A stretch of DNA of 64,000 nucleotides from SAR86 cluster bacterium (GTDB lineage Bacteria > Pseudomonadota > Gammaproteobacteria > Magnimaribacterales > D2472), in assembly GCA_023703615.1 (NCBI GenBank), contig CP097971.1:790315-854314 (forward strand), written 5' to 3'. Below the pieces are notes generated by a model. The model was given only the letters and a program-made list of their open reading frames with translations. It was not told where the DNA came from and did no database searches. Of the stretch, positions 25,055 to 33,908 are shown piece after piece; positions within the stretch are counted from its first letter, which is position 1, and the number at the start of each line of letters is the position of its first letter. Both the position numbers and the translations under genes were made by a program.

Positions 25055-27252
25055 TACGTTTCTGCAAATTCTAATGCTTGATTAACATCAACCGATACCA
25101 TTCTTGATACACCAGCTTCCTGCATTGTGACTCCCATAAGATGATCACTTCTTTCCATTGATACTTTGTTATGAGTTATAAAAATAAATTGGATAGTTTT
25201 TGACATTTCTTCAACCATATTTATAAATCTCATCGTATTTAAATCATCTAATGGTGCATCGACTTCATCAAGCATACAAAAAGGAGCAGGATTCAACTCA
25301 AATATTGAAAATACAAGTGCTAATGCTGTTAACGCTTTTTCACCGCCAGATAACTGCGAAATTGAAGTATTTTTCTTTCCAGGAGGACGGGCCATCAGAA
25401 CAACTCCTGCGTTAAGAGTATCATTTTCAGTCAGAGAAAGTTCTGCAAAACCACCCCCAAAAAGTTTTGGAAAGACTTCTTTGATCCTTGCGTTTACTGC
25501 ATCAAAACTATTTTTAAATCTAGTTTTTGTTTCTTCATCAATTTTCTTAATAGCAGCTGAAAGTTTTTCAAGTGCGTCTATTAATTCATCATACTGGGAA
25601 TCTAATTCTTCTTTTCTTTTGAGTTCTTCTGCAATTTCATTTGGTGCTGCTAAGTTAATTGCCCCTAACTTTAAGATTTTCTCTTGCAAAATCTCAATAT
25701 TTTTTTGTAATTCTTCAACATCTAAATTCTCGTAGTTATCAAAATTAATTGTATCTATATTTATACCTGCTTGATTAATTTTTTTATTAGATGAATCTAA
25801 TTGTATTTCATGTGATTTAAGTTCTACTCTTAAATTAGTAATTTTTTCTGATATGGATCTTAAATCAAGCTCTGCGATAGATCTTTCACTTTCTAATTTT
25901 TTTACTTCGCTATCAACAGCTGATTGTTCTTTTCTTATTTTGTTAAGTGCTTCTTCAGCTATTGAACTATTCAAAATAAGGTCATTTAGTAATTCAGTTT
26001 TTGTTTCAATTGATTTATCTATGTCATTTATATCTTTTGTAAGCTTAGTCTTTCTTTCAATATAGTCAGCTGAAATGCTTTTTGTTTGCTCTGATGCTAT
26101 TTGAAATATATTTTTTAATAAATCTTTTAATTCATAAGCATTTTCTTTAACACGATCTTTAACAAAGCCATTTTCATTTAATGTGTTAATTATCCTATCT
26201 AAAAGTCGTAATGCTTTTTCTTTTGGTGACAAATTTTCAAAATCTTCTGCTTTCTCAATAGCTATTTTATGAAGATCTTCTACTCTTGAAAGTTCTTCTT
26301 TGAATTGTTTTTTTTGATTTTTTAAGTTGTGAATATCTTGTTCGTTTCTTGCAACCTCTGCTCCAATAGAATAATAATTTTTTTGAGACTCTTCATACGA
26401 GCTTAAAACTGCCTCATTTTGTGTTCTAAATTCATCAATCTTAGATTGTTTAGTTTTAACCTCTGAATCTTTTATTTTATAGTCACGATTTAGAGCATCT
26501 AGATTATTTTGAAGTTGGTCTTTGCTATTTTTTGCTTTTAATGAAAAAACAATAGCAATATCTAGCTCTGTCTTTGCTTCATCTTCTTTAAGTTTTTTAT
26601 ATTTTTCAGCAGCTTTAGCCTGATTTTCAAGCCTTTTTATTAATCTTGAAATTTCATCTTTAATATCTTTTACACGCGAAAGATTTTCTTTAGTTCTTTT
26701 GATCCTACTTTCAGTCTCTCTTCTTCTTTCTCTATATTTAGATACTCCGGCTGCTTCTTCAATATGTGTTCTAAGATCTTCTGGTTTTGCTGAAACTAAA
26801 CTACTTACCATCCCCTGTTCAATAATTGCATATGAACTTGGGCCAAGCCCAGTTCCTAAAAAAAGATCCTGAACATCTTTTCTTCTGCATTTTGTACTAT
26901 TAATAAAATAATTTGACTGACTATCTCGAGTCATAACTCTTTTAATTGAAATCTCATTAAAGGATGAGTATTCACCACCAATTTTTCCACTTGAATTATC
27001 AAATAATAATTCAATACTGCATTGACCTGAGGGCTTTCTCAGGTCTGATCCATTAAAAATGACATCAGCCATTGAATCTCCTCTTAAATTTTTGGCTGAA
27101 AGTTCACCTAACACCCATCTCACCGCATCAATTACATTAGATTTACCGCAACCATTAGGACCAACTACACCAACTAAGTTTGTTGGAAATGCTATTTTCG
27201 TTGGATCTACGAAACTTTTAAAACCTGCTAGTTTTATATGTTTTAATTGCAT
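25054..27252 (-). CDS. smc: Chromosome segregation protein SMC, short, without hinge
   Basis: This ATPase organises chromosomes. The head parts are intact: Walker A GPNGCGKS (31-38), Q-loop region YAIIEQGMV (141-149), signature LSGGEKA (634-640) and Walker B CMLDEVDAPLDD (659-670), all of gammaproteobacterial type. The whole protein is 732 residues, against about 1,160-1,190 for this family. The coiled coil breaks only at about 337-395 (ENLSPKEKALRLLDRI onward). That stretch is too short for the ~150-residue hinge and has none of its glycine-rich motifs. The frame is continuous. It could be a real mini-SMC or an internal deletion; ScpA/ScpB are not in the window. Confidence 0.88.
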   Translation of the reverse strand: MQLKHIKLAGFKSFVDPTKIAFPTNLVGVVGPNGCGKSNVIDAVRWVLGELSAKNLRGDSMADVIFNGSDLRKPSGQCSIELLFDNSSGKIGGEYSSFNEISIKRVMTRDSQSNYFINSTKCRRKDVQDLFLGTGLGPSSYAIIEQGMVSSLVSAKPEDLRTHIEEAAGVSKYRERRRETESRIKRTKENLSRVKDIKDEISRLIKRLENQAKAAEKYKKLKEDEAKTELDIAIVFSLKAKNSKDQLQNNLDALNRDYKIKDSEVKTKQSKIDEFRTQNEAVLSSYEESQKNYYSIGAEVARNEQDIHNLKNQKKQFKEELSRVEDLHKIAIEKAEDFENLSPKEKALRLLDRIINTLNENGFVKDRVKENAYELKDLLKNIFQIASEQTKSISADYIERKTKLTKDINDIDKSIETKTELLNDLILNSSIAEEALNKIRKEQSAVDSEVKKLESERSIAELDLRSISEKITNLRVELKSHEIQLDSSNKKINQAGINIDTINFDNYENLDVEELQKNIEILQEKILKLGAINLAAPNEIAEELKRKEELDSQYDELIDALEKLSAAIKKIDEETKTRFKNSFDAVNARIKEVFPKLFGGGFAELSLTENDTLNAGVVLMARPPGKKNTSISQLSGGEKALTALALVFSIFELNPAPFCMLDEVDAPLDDLNTMRFINMVEEMSKTIQFIFITHNKVSMERSDHLMGVTMQEAGVSRMVSVDVNQALEFAET

Positions 27253-27285
27253 TATGAAGAGTTAATTTCTTCCTAATATATTAAA

Positions 27286-28065
27286 CTATTGTTCCTTTTT
27301 TAACCATTGATTTGCTTGAATTTTATATGAATTAAAAAGATTACTACTATTTAAGAGAAATGTTGAATTAAAAGATATTTTACCGACTGAATCATTACAT
27401 GAAACGTTAATTTCTAGATCAATTGATTCATTATTTAATATAGCAGATGATATATCAAAACCTGGAATTAATGAGTAATCATTTGTTATTGTGATTTCTT
27501 GTAGAGTTGGAAATTCTATTAAAGCTATTGGCAAATCTGGACCGTTAGTAATAAATGCTTTAAGTTCAGAGTTACCAATGTCACAGTTATCAATTGGCTC
27601 AAATTCAATAACAAATTTTGATTGAGAATATTCAGGAAATCTTTTATCCCTTAAGGACTTATAAAAAGAGTAAAAAATAAATTTTTCTTCATTAGTAATG
27701 AAATATCTTTCACTTTTTGAAATTAAGTCCTCTGCAGATATAAGATTTTCTTCAATTAATGCCTTATTGATATATTCTGAGTACCATTTTGTAAGATCTT
27801 CTTTTTTAATTACTGAAGATAACTCTTCATGTTTTTTAATAGGAATTATTACATTTGATGAAATATGCTCCAAAATTTCTTTATTCAAAATATGCATTTT
27901 GAATGATCCCAAGAAGGATGTTTTTCCAACAAATGAATAAATACATAAAGCAATCATCAACAAAGACAAACCAATGACATAACCTTTATTTGGTGTGGTT
28001 TGTTTTAAAACGTAACTAAAAATTGGAATTAAAGCAAAAAACGACAATATATATATGTAGATCAT
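27286..28065 (-). CDS. CcmI-like cytochrome c maturation protein, divergent
   Basis: This 259-residue protein abuts ccmH at the position where ccmI (cycH) lies in Ccm operons. The N-terminus has two hydrophobic helices (about 2-20 and 29-46) like CcmI. The usual TPR region that binds apocytochrome is not recognisable; instead a helical middle and a beta-rich C-terminal domain follow (IEFPTLQEITITNDYSLI). The call rests on position, topology and size rather than sequence, and I would keep the name tentative. It lies 33 bp before smc on the same strand. Confidence 0.55.
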   Translation of the reverse strand: MIYIYILSFFALIPIFSYVLKQTTPNKGYVIGLSLLMIALCIYSFVGKTSFLGSFKMHILNKEILEHISSNVIIPIKKHEELSSVIKKEDLTKWYSEYINKALIEENLISAEDLISKSERYFITNEEKFIFYSFYKSLRDKRFPEYSQSKFVIEFEPIDNCDIGNSELKAFITNGPDLPIALIEFPTLQEITITNDYSLIPGFDISSAILNNESIDLEINVSCNDSVGKISFNSTFLLNSSNLFNSYKIQANQWLKKEQ

Positions 28066-28440
28066 TTATTTTTTTCTAAATATAAATGTCAACGAAGCAA
28101 GAAATAATAGTATAAAAGGTGATATCCATAAAAAAGAAGTTTTTTTATCAAAATTTGGATTATAAACTGCTCCCTGACCAAATCTTTTAATTACATATTC
28201 TTTTATTTCATTATCAGTTTTATTTTCTTTAATCATTGCAACAATTTTAAGTTTTAAATCCTCAGAAACAGGAGCATTTGAACTAGCTAGAGATCCGCTG
28301 GTGCACTTTGGACATCTTATTTCCTTAATTAACTTATAAAATCTTTTTTCGTCTTCTAAATTATCAAATTCATAGAGTGGAGTTCCAGAAATTAAAGAGG
28401 TAAAGAAAAATAAATTTAGCAATAGATATTTTTTAATCAT
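28066..28440 (-). CDS. ccmH: Cytochrome c maturation thioredoxin-like subunit CcmH
   Basis: CcmH keeps the apocytochrome haem-binding cysteines reduced in the periplasm. Visible are a signal segment (MIKKYLLLNLFFFTSLIS), the redox motif IRCPKC (usually LRCxxC), the helical bundle MIKENKTDNEIKEYVIKRFG typical of CcmH, and a C-terminal transmembrane helix FLWISPFILLFLASLTFIF. I chose the Met at 28440 because GAAGG lies 9-10 bases upstream and it gives a clean signal peptide; a Met at 28461 is also open. It overlaps ccmG by 8 bp. Confidence 0.85.
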   Translation of the reverse strand: MIKKYLLLNLFFFTSLISGTPLYEFDNLEDEKRFYKLIKEIRCPKCTSGSLASSNAPVSEDLKLKIVAMIKENKTDNEIKEYVIKRFGQGAVYNPNFDKKTSFLWISPFILLFLASLTFIFRKK

Positions 28441-28960
28441 TAAATAGACCTTCTTTTTCAATTATTGGCTTAAACACATCTTTCCATACCTTTTCGTTAA
28501 CTTCGCCTTGATAATGAACTAAAACTCTATCATTATGAATTAAAAATGTTTCTGGTGCTCCGGTAACACCAAGATCTAATGCAAATTGTCCTTTATAGTC
28601 ATAAATTATTAGTTCGTAAGGATTACCAAATTTTTGAAGCCAATTAATTGCTTCATTTTTTTCATCTTTATAATTGAGGCCAACTATTGGAATTTTTTTT
28701 GATTTAAGTTGTGTTAAATATGGGTGTTCAACTAAGCATGTTATACACCAACTTGCCCAAATATTAAGAATATATTCATCACCTAAATCTTTATTAGTAA
28801 CAGTATTAACTTTATCTAAAAGAGGTAACTCAAAAGCAGGTGTATTAAAATTTCTAAAATCTGCTCCAGGATAAAATTTATCTTCTTTTAAATAAACAAA
28901 TAAAAAGATAATTAAAGACATAGGTATAAGTAAGATACTTAATCTAAACAATATCTTCAT
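28433..28960 (-). CDS. ccmG: Thiol:disulfide interchange protein CcmG/DsbE
   Basis: This is a membrane-anchored periplasmic thioredoxin of 175 residues. It has an N-terminal anchor (about 5-24) and the active site NIWASWCITC, where CITC replaces the more usual CPTC. VTGAPETFLI is the cis-Pro segment of CcmG. It reduces the haem-ligating thiols via CcmH. It overlaps ccmF by 4 bp in the ccmABCDEFGH operon. Confidence 0.88.
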   Translation of the reverse strand: MKILFRLSILLIPMSLIIFLFVYLKEDKFYPGADFRNFNTPAFELPLLDKVNTVTNKDLGDEYILNIWASWCITCLVEHPYLTQLKSKKIPIVGLNYKDEKNEAINWLQKFGNPYELIIYDYKGQFALDLGVTGAPETFLIHNDRVLVHYQGEVNEKVWKDVFKPIIEKEGLFND

Positions 28961-30861
28961 AACAATGATCGCTTATTTTTGTTAAGAGAATATAAAAGCA
29001 AAATTCCTGATAGAGCCATCAAACATGTCGAAAACCAAATCCATCTTATAAAATAATTAAACTGAATGTTTACAACCCAATTTCCATCCTCCAGCTGATC
29101 TCCTAATGTAATATAAATGTCTTTAAGTATTGTTGGGAATATCGAAGTCTCTGTTGTGATTTGTCCTCTTGCAAAGTAACGTCTTTTTTCCGGGAAAAGC
29201 GTAAACTCTTGTCCATATCTGTCTTCAAAAATAAAAGTGCCTTTGACTGAATCAAAGTTATCATTATTTTCAAGCTCAATATTTTGAAATTTAATTTTAT
29301 AATCTTCAAAAGAACTAGATTCGTTCAATTTTAAAAGAATTGCCCTTTCGGATGATAATTCATTATTCAAGGCAATAGATATTATTAAGAGGGCTAAACC
29401 AAGATGGGCAAGAATGCTAAAAGGATTTGAGTATTTCTTTTTACTAATAAGTAAAAAAATTACGATGAGGTATCTTACAAAAATAAGCATTCCTGTAAAA
29501 ATGGATGTAATGATCCAAATATTAGTTATTTTTGTTAATGCCATAAAAATAGCCATTAAACAAAAGCTTAAAACAAAAGACAAAGTTGTTGCATTTAGTA
29601 ACTTGGATTTAATATTTGATGTGCTCCATTTTGAGTTAATAGAGTAAATCATAAAGAATCCTGCTATAAGCGTAATTGGAATAAAAATCGCATTATAGAA
29701 TGGTGCTCCAACACTAATTTGTTGATCAAATAGATATTCATAAATTAAGGGATACAAAACACCCAAAATAGTTGTGAATGCCAAAGTGGCGAAGATTATA
29801 TTATTAATCGAGACGAATGATTCTTTTGAAAAAGTTTTTATTTTTTTTTCAGATTTTAACTTATCTACTCTTAAAATAAATAAAGAAAATGCCGATAAAA
29901 TTATTATTGATGTAAATAATAATAAGTACATTCCTCTTGTAGGGTCATTCGCAAATGAATGTATACTATCGATAATTCCAGATCTAACTATAAATGCGCC
30001 AAATAGACTCATAGAAAATACTAATATTGATAATAGTACTGTCCAAATTCTAAGAGTTGATGATTTTGCAGAAACGTAAACCGAATGAATAAAAGCGGTT
30101 GCAAGAAGCCATGGAATCAAAGCAACATTTTCAACTGGATCCCAAAACCAGTAACCACCCCAACCTAGTTCATAATAAGCCCACCAACTCCCAAGTGTTA
30201 TTCCTACAGTTAAAAAAGCCCACGCTGCTAGAGACCAAGTTCTTACAAAAGATTCCCATTTAATAGTTGAGTTTCCTTCTATTAAGAAAGCAATAGCATT
30301 AGCAAAAGCTATGACAAATCCTACATAACCAAGATATAAAATTGGGGGATGTATTGCTAAAGCAGGATCTTGAAGCACTGGATTAATATCGGCACCATTT
30401 GATGGAGCAATTGGTAAAATTGTCTCAAAAGGATTTGAGGTAAATAATAAAAAAAATAAAAACCCAACTATGATGAGCGCTATAACCCCTATTGATAAAG
30501 CTTTTAATTGTTGTTTGACTGAAGTACTAATGTTATAAAAAAATCCCCACAAAGCCAAAAAAACTATCCATAAAAACATAGAACCTTCATGAGCACTCCA
30601 TATAGAAGAAATTTTGTAGAAGAGAGGTAAATTAGTATTAGAGTGTTGTGCAATGTAAAGAACAGAGAAATAATCATTAGCTGCTAAGAAAATATAAATA
30701 CCAAAAGAACTTAGTAACAATAAAAAGGAGTGGTTATAGAGTTTTGAAGTAAGGTTTATTACATTTATATTCTTATTATCAAAAGAAAAGCTAAATAATG
30801 CAGTTAACAAGAATAATCCAGCAGACAAAATTGTTAGGAAATGAGAGATCTCTACTATCAT
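28957..30861 (-). CDS. ccmF: Cytochrome c haem lyase subunit CcmF
   Basis: This is a 634-residue integral membrane protein with about 14-15 helices. The tryptophan-rich haem-handling motif GGYWFWDPVENVALIPWL and the earlier SSIWSAHEGSMFLWI are diagnostic for CcmF. It takes haem from CcmE and attaches it to apocytochrome c on the periplasmic side. Length is normal. It overlaps ccmE and ccmG by 4 bp each. Confidence 0.94.
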   Translation of the reverse strand: MIVEISHFLTILSAGLFLLTALFSFSFDNKNINVINLTSKLYNHSFLLLLSSFGIYIFLAANDYFSVLYIAQHSNTNLPLFYKISSIWSAHEGSMFLWIVFLALWGFFYNISTSVKQQLKALSIGVIALIIVGFLFFLLFTSNPFETILPIAPSNGADINPVLQDPALAIHPPILYLGYVGFVIAFANAIAFLIEGNSTIKWESFVRTWSLAAWAFLTVGITLGSWWAYYELGWGGYWFWDPVENVALIPWLLATAFIHSVYVSAKSSTLRIWTVLLSILVFSMSLFGAFIVRSGIIDSIHSFANDPTRGMYLLLFTSIIILSAFSLFILRVDKLKSEKKIKTFSKESFVSINNIIFATLAFTTILGVLYPLIYEYLFDQQISVGAPFYNAIFIPITLIAGFFMIYSINSKWSTSNIKSKLLNATTLSFVLSFCLMAIFMALTKITNIWIITSIFTGMLIFVRYLIVIFLLISKKKYSNPFSILAHLGLALLIISIALNNELSSERAILLKLNESSSFEDYKIKFQNIELENNDNFDSVKGTFIFEDRYGQEFTLFPEKRRYFARGQITTETSIFPTILKDIYITLGDQLEDGNWVVNIQFNYFIRWIWFSTCLMALSGILLLYSLNKNKRSLL

Positions 30862-31262
30862 TTTTTAATTTCTAGGTTTGGTGGCATATAGTTTTCGTCA
30901 TGTTTTGCTAAAACCTCCTCCGCATAAAACATTTGATTATCAAGAAATCCTAAAGCAACAACGCCGCTATTTTCTTTAAATAAGTCTGGTACTATACCTC
31001 TATAAGTTACATTTATTGAGTTTTCATAGTCTGTTACAGTAAATAAAATTTCCGATGAAGCTCGAACTACCGAACCCTCTAAAACCATGCCTCCTAACTT
31101 TATTCTTCTATCGCTAGGAACTTCTTTGTCCATTAGTTCAGATGGTGTAAAAAAATAATCCAGATTTGAATTAAGTGAATAAAGAATTAGCGAAATACCT
31201 GCAAATGAGAACAAAAGGACGAGCAACACATTAAATAATCTTTTTTTTCTAATTGGGTTCAT
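30858..31262 (-). CDS. ccmE: Haem chaperone CcmE
   Basis: This 134-residue periplasmic protein has an N-terminal anchor (LFNVLLVLLFSFAGISLILY). The OB-fold core (RRIKLGGMVLEGSV, VTYRGIVPDLFKENSG) ends in VLAKHDENYMPP, where the His is the covalent haem-binding residue of the HxxxY motif. It overlaps ccmD by 14 bp and ccmF by 4 bp. Confidence 0.93.
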   Translation of the reverse strand: MNPIRKKRLFNVLLVLLFSFAGISLILYSLNSNLDYFFTPSELMDKEVPSDRRIKLGGMVLEGSVVRASSEILFTVTDYENSINVTYRGIVPDLFKENSGVVALGFLDNQMFYAEEVLAKHDENYMPPNLEIKK

Positions 31263-31416
31263 TTAATTTTTTTTTAATTTTCTTAATTCTTATATTGAGA
31301 CTGATAAAAAAAATTAATAAGCTTGCAATTACAATTGCGAGAACAGTCCAAACATAAATACCATGACCATTCATATATAAGGCCTCAGCAAAAGAATTAA
31401 ATGCAAAATTAAACAT
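31249..31416 (-). CDS. ccmD: Haem exporter small subunit CcmD
   Basis: This 55-codon gene sits between ccmC and ccmE. The peptide begins MFNFAFNSFAEALYMNGHGI and continues YVWTVLAIVI, one transmembrane helix, then a lysine-rich tail (RIKKIKKKLNEPN). The pattern FAEALYMNGHGIYVW corresponds to the conserved F-x-M-G-G-Y-G-x-Y-V-W start of CcmD. It overlaps ccmC by 8 bp and ccmE by 14 bp, strong support that it is translated. CcmD helps release holo-CcmE from CcmABC. Confidence 0.88.
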   Translation of the reverse strand: MFNFAFNSFAEALYMNGHGIYVWTVLAIVIASLLIFFISLNIRIKKIKKKLNEPN

Positions 31417-32149
31417 AATCTCTAATCCATGTCTTAGTTTTTTCTCTAATCAAGATTTGATTTTTAGAAGACAGTAAAACTAAGCAAACTACTAATCCGA
31501 CAAAGCCAATAATAGATCCAATTAAAGGATATAGCATTACTGGATCAATACTGGGCTTTTCAGTCAGTGTAATTGATGCAGATTGATGCAAAGTACTCCA
31601 CCAGTCTACGGATTTTTTTATAATAGGCAGATTAACTGCTCCAATTATTACAAGCCATGACAATAATTTATCTGCCCTTTCGTAATTAGTAAATGAACTA
31701 TGAAGTGAAATGCAACCTAAATACATTATAAATAATATCAAAGTAGATGTTATTCTCGCATCCCATTGCCACCAAGTACCCCATGTGGGTATCCCCCATA
31801 TAGCTCCAGTTATTAATGCAATAAATGTTGTCATTGCTCCAATTGGTGCTATTGCAACAATTAGATATGCAGCAAGCTTAACTCTCCATATTAAGTAGAA
31901 GACTCCAGAAATTGCCATAACCGCATACAGCGATTGAGATACAAATGAAGCCGGAACATGTAAATAAATTATTCTAAAAGAATTCCCTTGAATATAATCT
32001 TCTGGAGTCAAAAATAGTCCCCAAAAAACAGATAAAGAAAATATAAATATAGAAAGATAGAAAATTGCTGTGTAGTACCTATCTACTTTCAATAAATAAG
32101 ACTTTGGTGAAGCAAATTGATGTATGAATTTTTTAATAATTTTGTACAT
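31409..32149 (-). CDS. ccmC: Haem exporter subunit CcmC
   Basis: This 246-residue protein with six helices has the tryptophan-rich motif WGTWWQWDARITS flanked by IYLHVPASF, the two haem-contact segments of CcmC. It loads haem on CcmE. Length is normal. It lies 19 bp after ccmB and overlaps ccmD. Confidence 0.94.
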   Translation of the reverse strand: MYKIIKKFIHQFASPKSYLLKVDRYYTAIFYLSIFIFSLSVFWGLFLTPEDYIQGNSFRIIYLHVPASFVSQSLYAVMAISGVFYLIWRVKLAAYLIVAIAPIGAMTTFIALITGAIWGIPTWGTWWQWDARITSTLILFIMYLGCISLHSSFTNYERADKLLSWLVIIGAVNLPIIKKSVDWWSTLHQSASITLTEKPSIDPVMLYPLIGSIIGFVGLVVCLVLLSSKNQILIREKTKTWIRDYV

Positions 32150-32168
32150 GAATGCAGTGTATTTAAAA

Positions 32169-32816
32169 CTATTCTAAGTGTGCTTTAATTATATAAGATA
32201 TAACAGTCGGTACTATAACTATTATAATTGATAAGCTTCCAAGCAATAAAAAAATAAACCCAGTGAAATTTAATTCCAATTGAATTGCTGATACGCTTTT
32301 ACCTAAAACAATCAAAACAGGAAGAGCTAATGGCATTGTTACTATTGCTCCTAAAACACTTCCTTTGTTTAAACTTAATGCATTTCCTAAAACAAAAATA
32401 TTTAAAAATATATAAGAGCTAATCATCGACATTGGCAATACTAATAAACTAATTATTAAATTTTCTGATGTTCCAAGTGAAAATATAAAGCTTAGCAAAG
32501 AAATTGGGATTCCTATAAATAACCAATATATAAAAATTTTTACACCAACAATCAAAGAGAAGGAGGAATTTACAATCATAGTTTGTTCTAAAGTTCCATC
32601 ATTATAATCCTCAGTAAAGATATCTTCAGCAGCAAACATCATTGAGATCAAAATTGCTATCCAGAGAACTGAAAAGAAACCAATTACTAACTTTTCTTTT
32701 AAGAACTCAACTGTTAATGGGTATGCAATTAATATGAGCCAAAACACTAATATTGGTCCCATCCAGCTTCTTGCCTTAGTTTTTAATTTTAGGAATTCTA
32801 TATAAATTATTTTCAT
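32169..32816 (-). CDS. ccmB: Haem exporter permease CcmB
   Basis: This 215-residue protein with six helices forms the permease of the CcmAB ABC complex. The segments FAAEDIFTEDYNDGTLEQTM and GSVLGAIVTMPLALPVLI are typical of CcmB. Its start shares one base with the ccmA stop. Confidence 0.9.
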   Translation of the reverse strand: MKIIYIEFLKLKTKARSWMGPILVFWLILIAYPLTVEFLKEKLVIGFFSVLWIAILISMMFAAEDIFTEDYNDGTLEQTMIVNSSFSLIVGVKIFIYWLFIGIPISLLSFIFSLGTSENLIISLLVLPMSMISSYIFLNIFVLGNALSLNKGSVLGAIVTMPLALPVLIVLGKSVSAIQLELNFTGFIFLLLGSLSIIIVIVPTVISYIIKAHLE

Positions 32817-33397
32817 TAGTTACTATTTAAATTTAATATTTCTGAATTCAAGTCACATTCGATATGTGATGTATAAATTAGAGCTTTTTTTTGAGTGAGT
32901 TCATTATTCAAAAAACTACTTAATAAATTTTGCGTACTTTTATCTAAACCAACGAATGGTTCATCTAAAATTAAAAGATTGGAGTTGTTTAAAAAAACTC
33001 TTAATAAAGCAAGTTTTTTTTGCTGGCCAAAAGAAAGATTGGCAACTCTAACATCAAGAAATTTTTTTAAATCTAATATTTCGACATATTTTTTTAGCCC
33101 TTTCATATTGTTTAGCTCCATTAATAATAAGTTTTCTTCAAGGGTTAGATAGCTTTTTAAGGCATTTTTATGACCAAGGTAAGATATTTTATTTTTAGTG
33201 CAGTGTTTTATTGTTCCCTTTGTTTGTTGAGTAAGCCCCAATATAATCCTAATTAGTGTGGATTTGCCCGATCCATTTTCACCACAAATATGTAATGCGC
33301 TACCCTCTTTTAGAGAAAAAGTAAGGTTATGAAATAATCTTATTTCATTAATTTTATAACTTATTTTATCTGCTACTAGGATAGATGTATCATTCAT
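32816..33397 (-). CDS. ccmA: Haem exporter ATPase CcmA
   Basis: This 193-residue ABC ATPase has Walker A CGENGSGKST, signature LSFGQQKKLALLR and Walker B LLILDEPFVGLD. The size and the FGQQ form of the signature are usual for CcmA. It drives haem release in the CcmABCD complex. Its start shares a base with the stop of the preceding GT2-like gene. Confidence 0.92.
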   Translation of the reverse strand: MNDTSILVADKISYKINEIRLFHNLTFSLKEGSALHICGENGSGKSTLIRIILGLTQQTKGTIKHCTKNKISYLGHKNALKSYLTLEENLLLMELNNMKGLKKYVEILDLKKFLDVRVANLSFGQQKKLALLRVFLNNSNLLILDEPFVGLDKSTQNLLSSFLNNELTQKKALIYTSHIECDLNSEILNLNSN

Positions 33398-33903
33398 TAA
33401 AATAAATCCGAATTTTTTGACCTAATTATAAGTGCTGGTAATGGTTTTTGGGGATCAATTCTCGCATATAGCCTTTTAGATATTTCTTTAAAAGGAGATC
33501 CACTAAAAAGTCCTATTCCGCCAATTGAAAAATATAATCTTTTACTAAAATATATGCCTTGATCAAGATTTGGAATGCTTCTTACAATTGTTGACACTTT
33601 TTTAAGTCCTTGAAAAAAATCTTTTTTATCTTTTAAATTAAACCAACCCCAAGTTGACTGATCAATTAAAGATATTTTTTTTAATAAATCTCTTGCGGCT
33701 TTAGTTGGAAACGCTGATGGAGGCAAAAGAACAATTAATTGTCCTTTAGCTTGAGTAATTATATTGTCTAATTGTTTTTCTAACTCTGATTTTTCAAAAT
33801 TAGATGAGACTATTTCCTCAAACTTATCATGTTGAGGAATACTTAGACCTTTTAATCTCTCTGCGCCACCTAATATGACAAAGGTGACTAGCTCCTGACT
33901 CAA
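33397..33903 (-). CDS. GT2-like glycosyltransferase, short
   Basis: This 168-residue protein is tentatively of the TIGR04283-type GT2 group. The C-terminal half follows that pattern: WGWFNLKDKKDFF, RSIPNLDQGIYFSKRLYFSI, then GG and FKEISKRLYARI. The N-terminal nucleotide-binding beta strands are short (VTFVILGGAERLKG) and the usual DxD region is not obvious. It sits between metY and ccmA with 5-bp and 1-bp junctions, so it is co-transcribed. It might be a degenerate enzyme. Confidence 0.5.
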   Translation of the reverse strand: MSQELVTFVILGGAERLKGLSIPQHDKFEEIVSSNFEKSELEKQLDNIITQAKGQLIVLLPPSAFPTKAARDLLKKISLIDQSTWGWFNLKDKKDFFQGLKKVSTIVRSIPNLDQGIYFSKRLYFSIGGIGLFSGSPFKEISKRLYARIDPQKPLPALIIRSKNSDLF

Positions 33904-33908
33904 AATTT

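Noticed and set aside
25054-27252. smc as a pseudogene broken by frameshift
   Set aside because: One frame is open for 732 codons with both ATPase halves in phase and normal codon use; a deletion in the assembly is still possible but no stop or shift is present.
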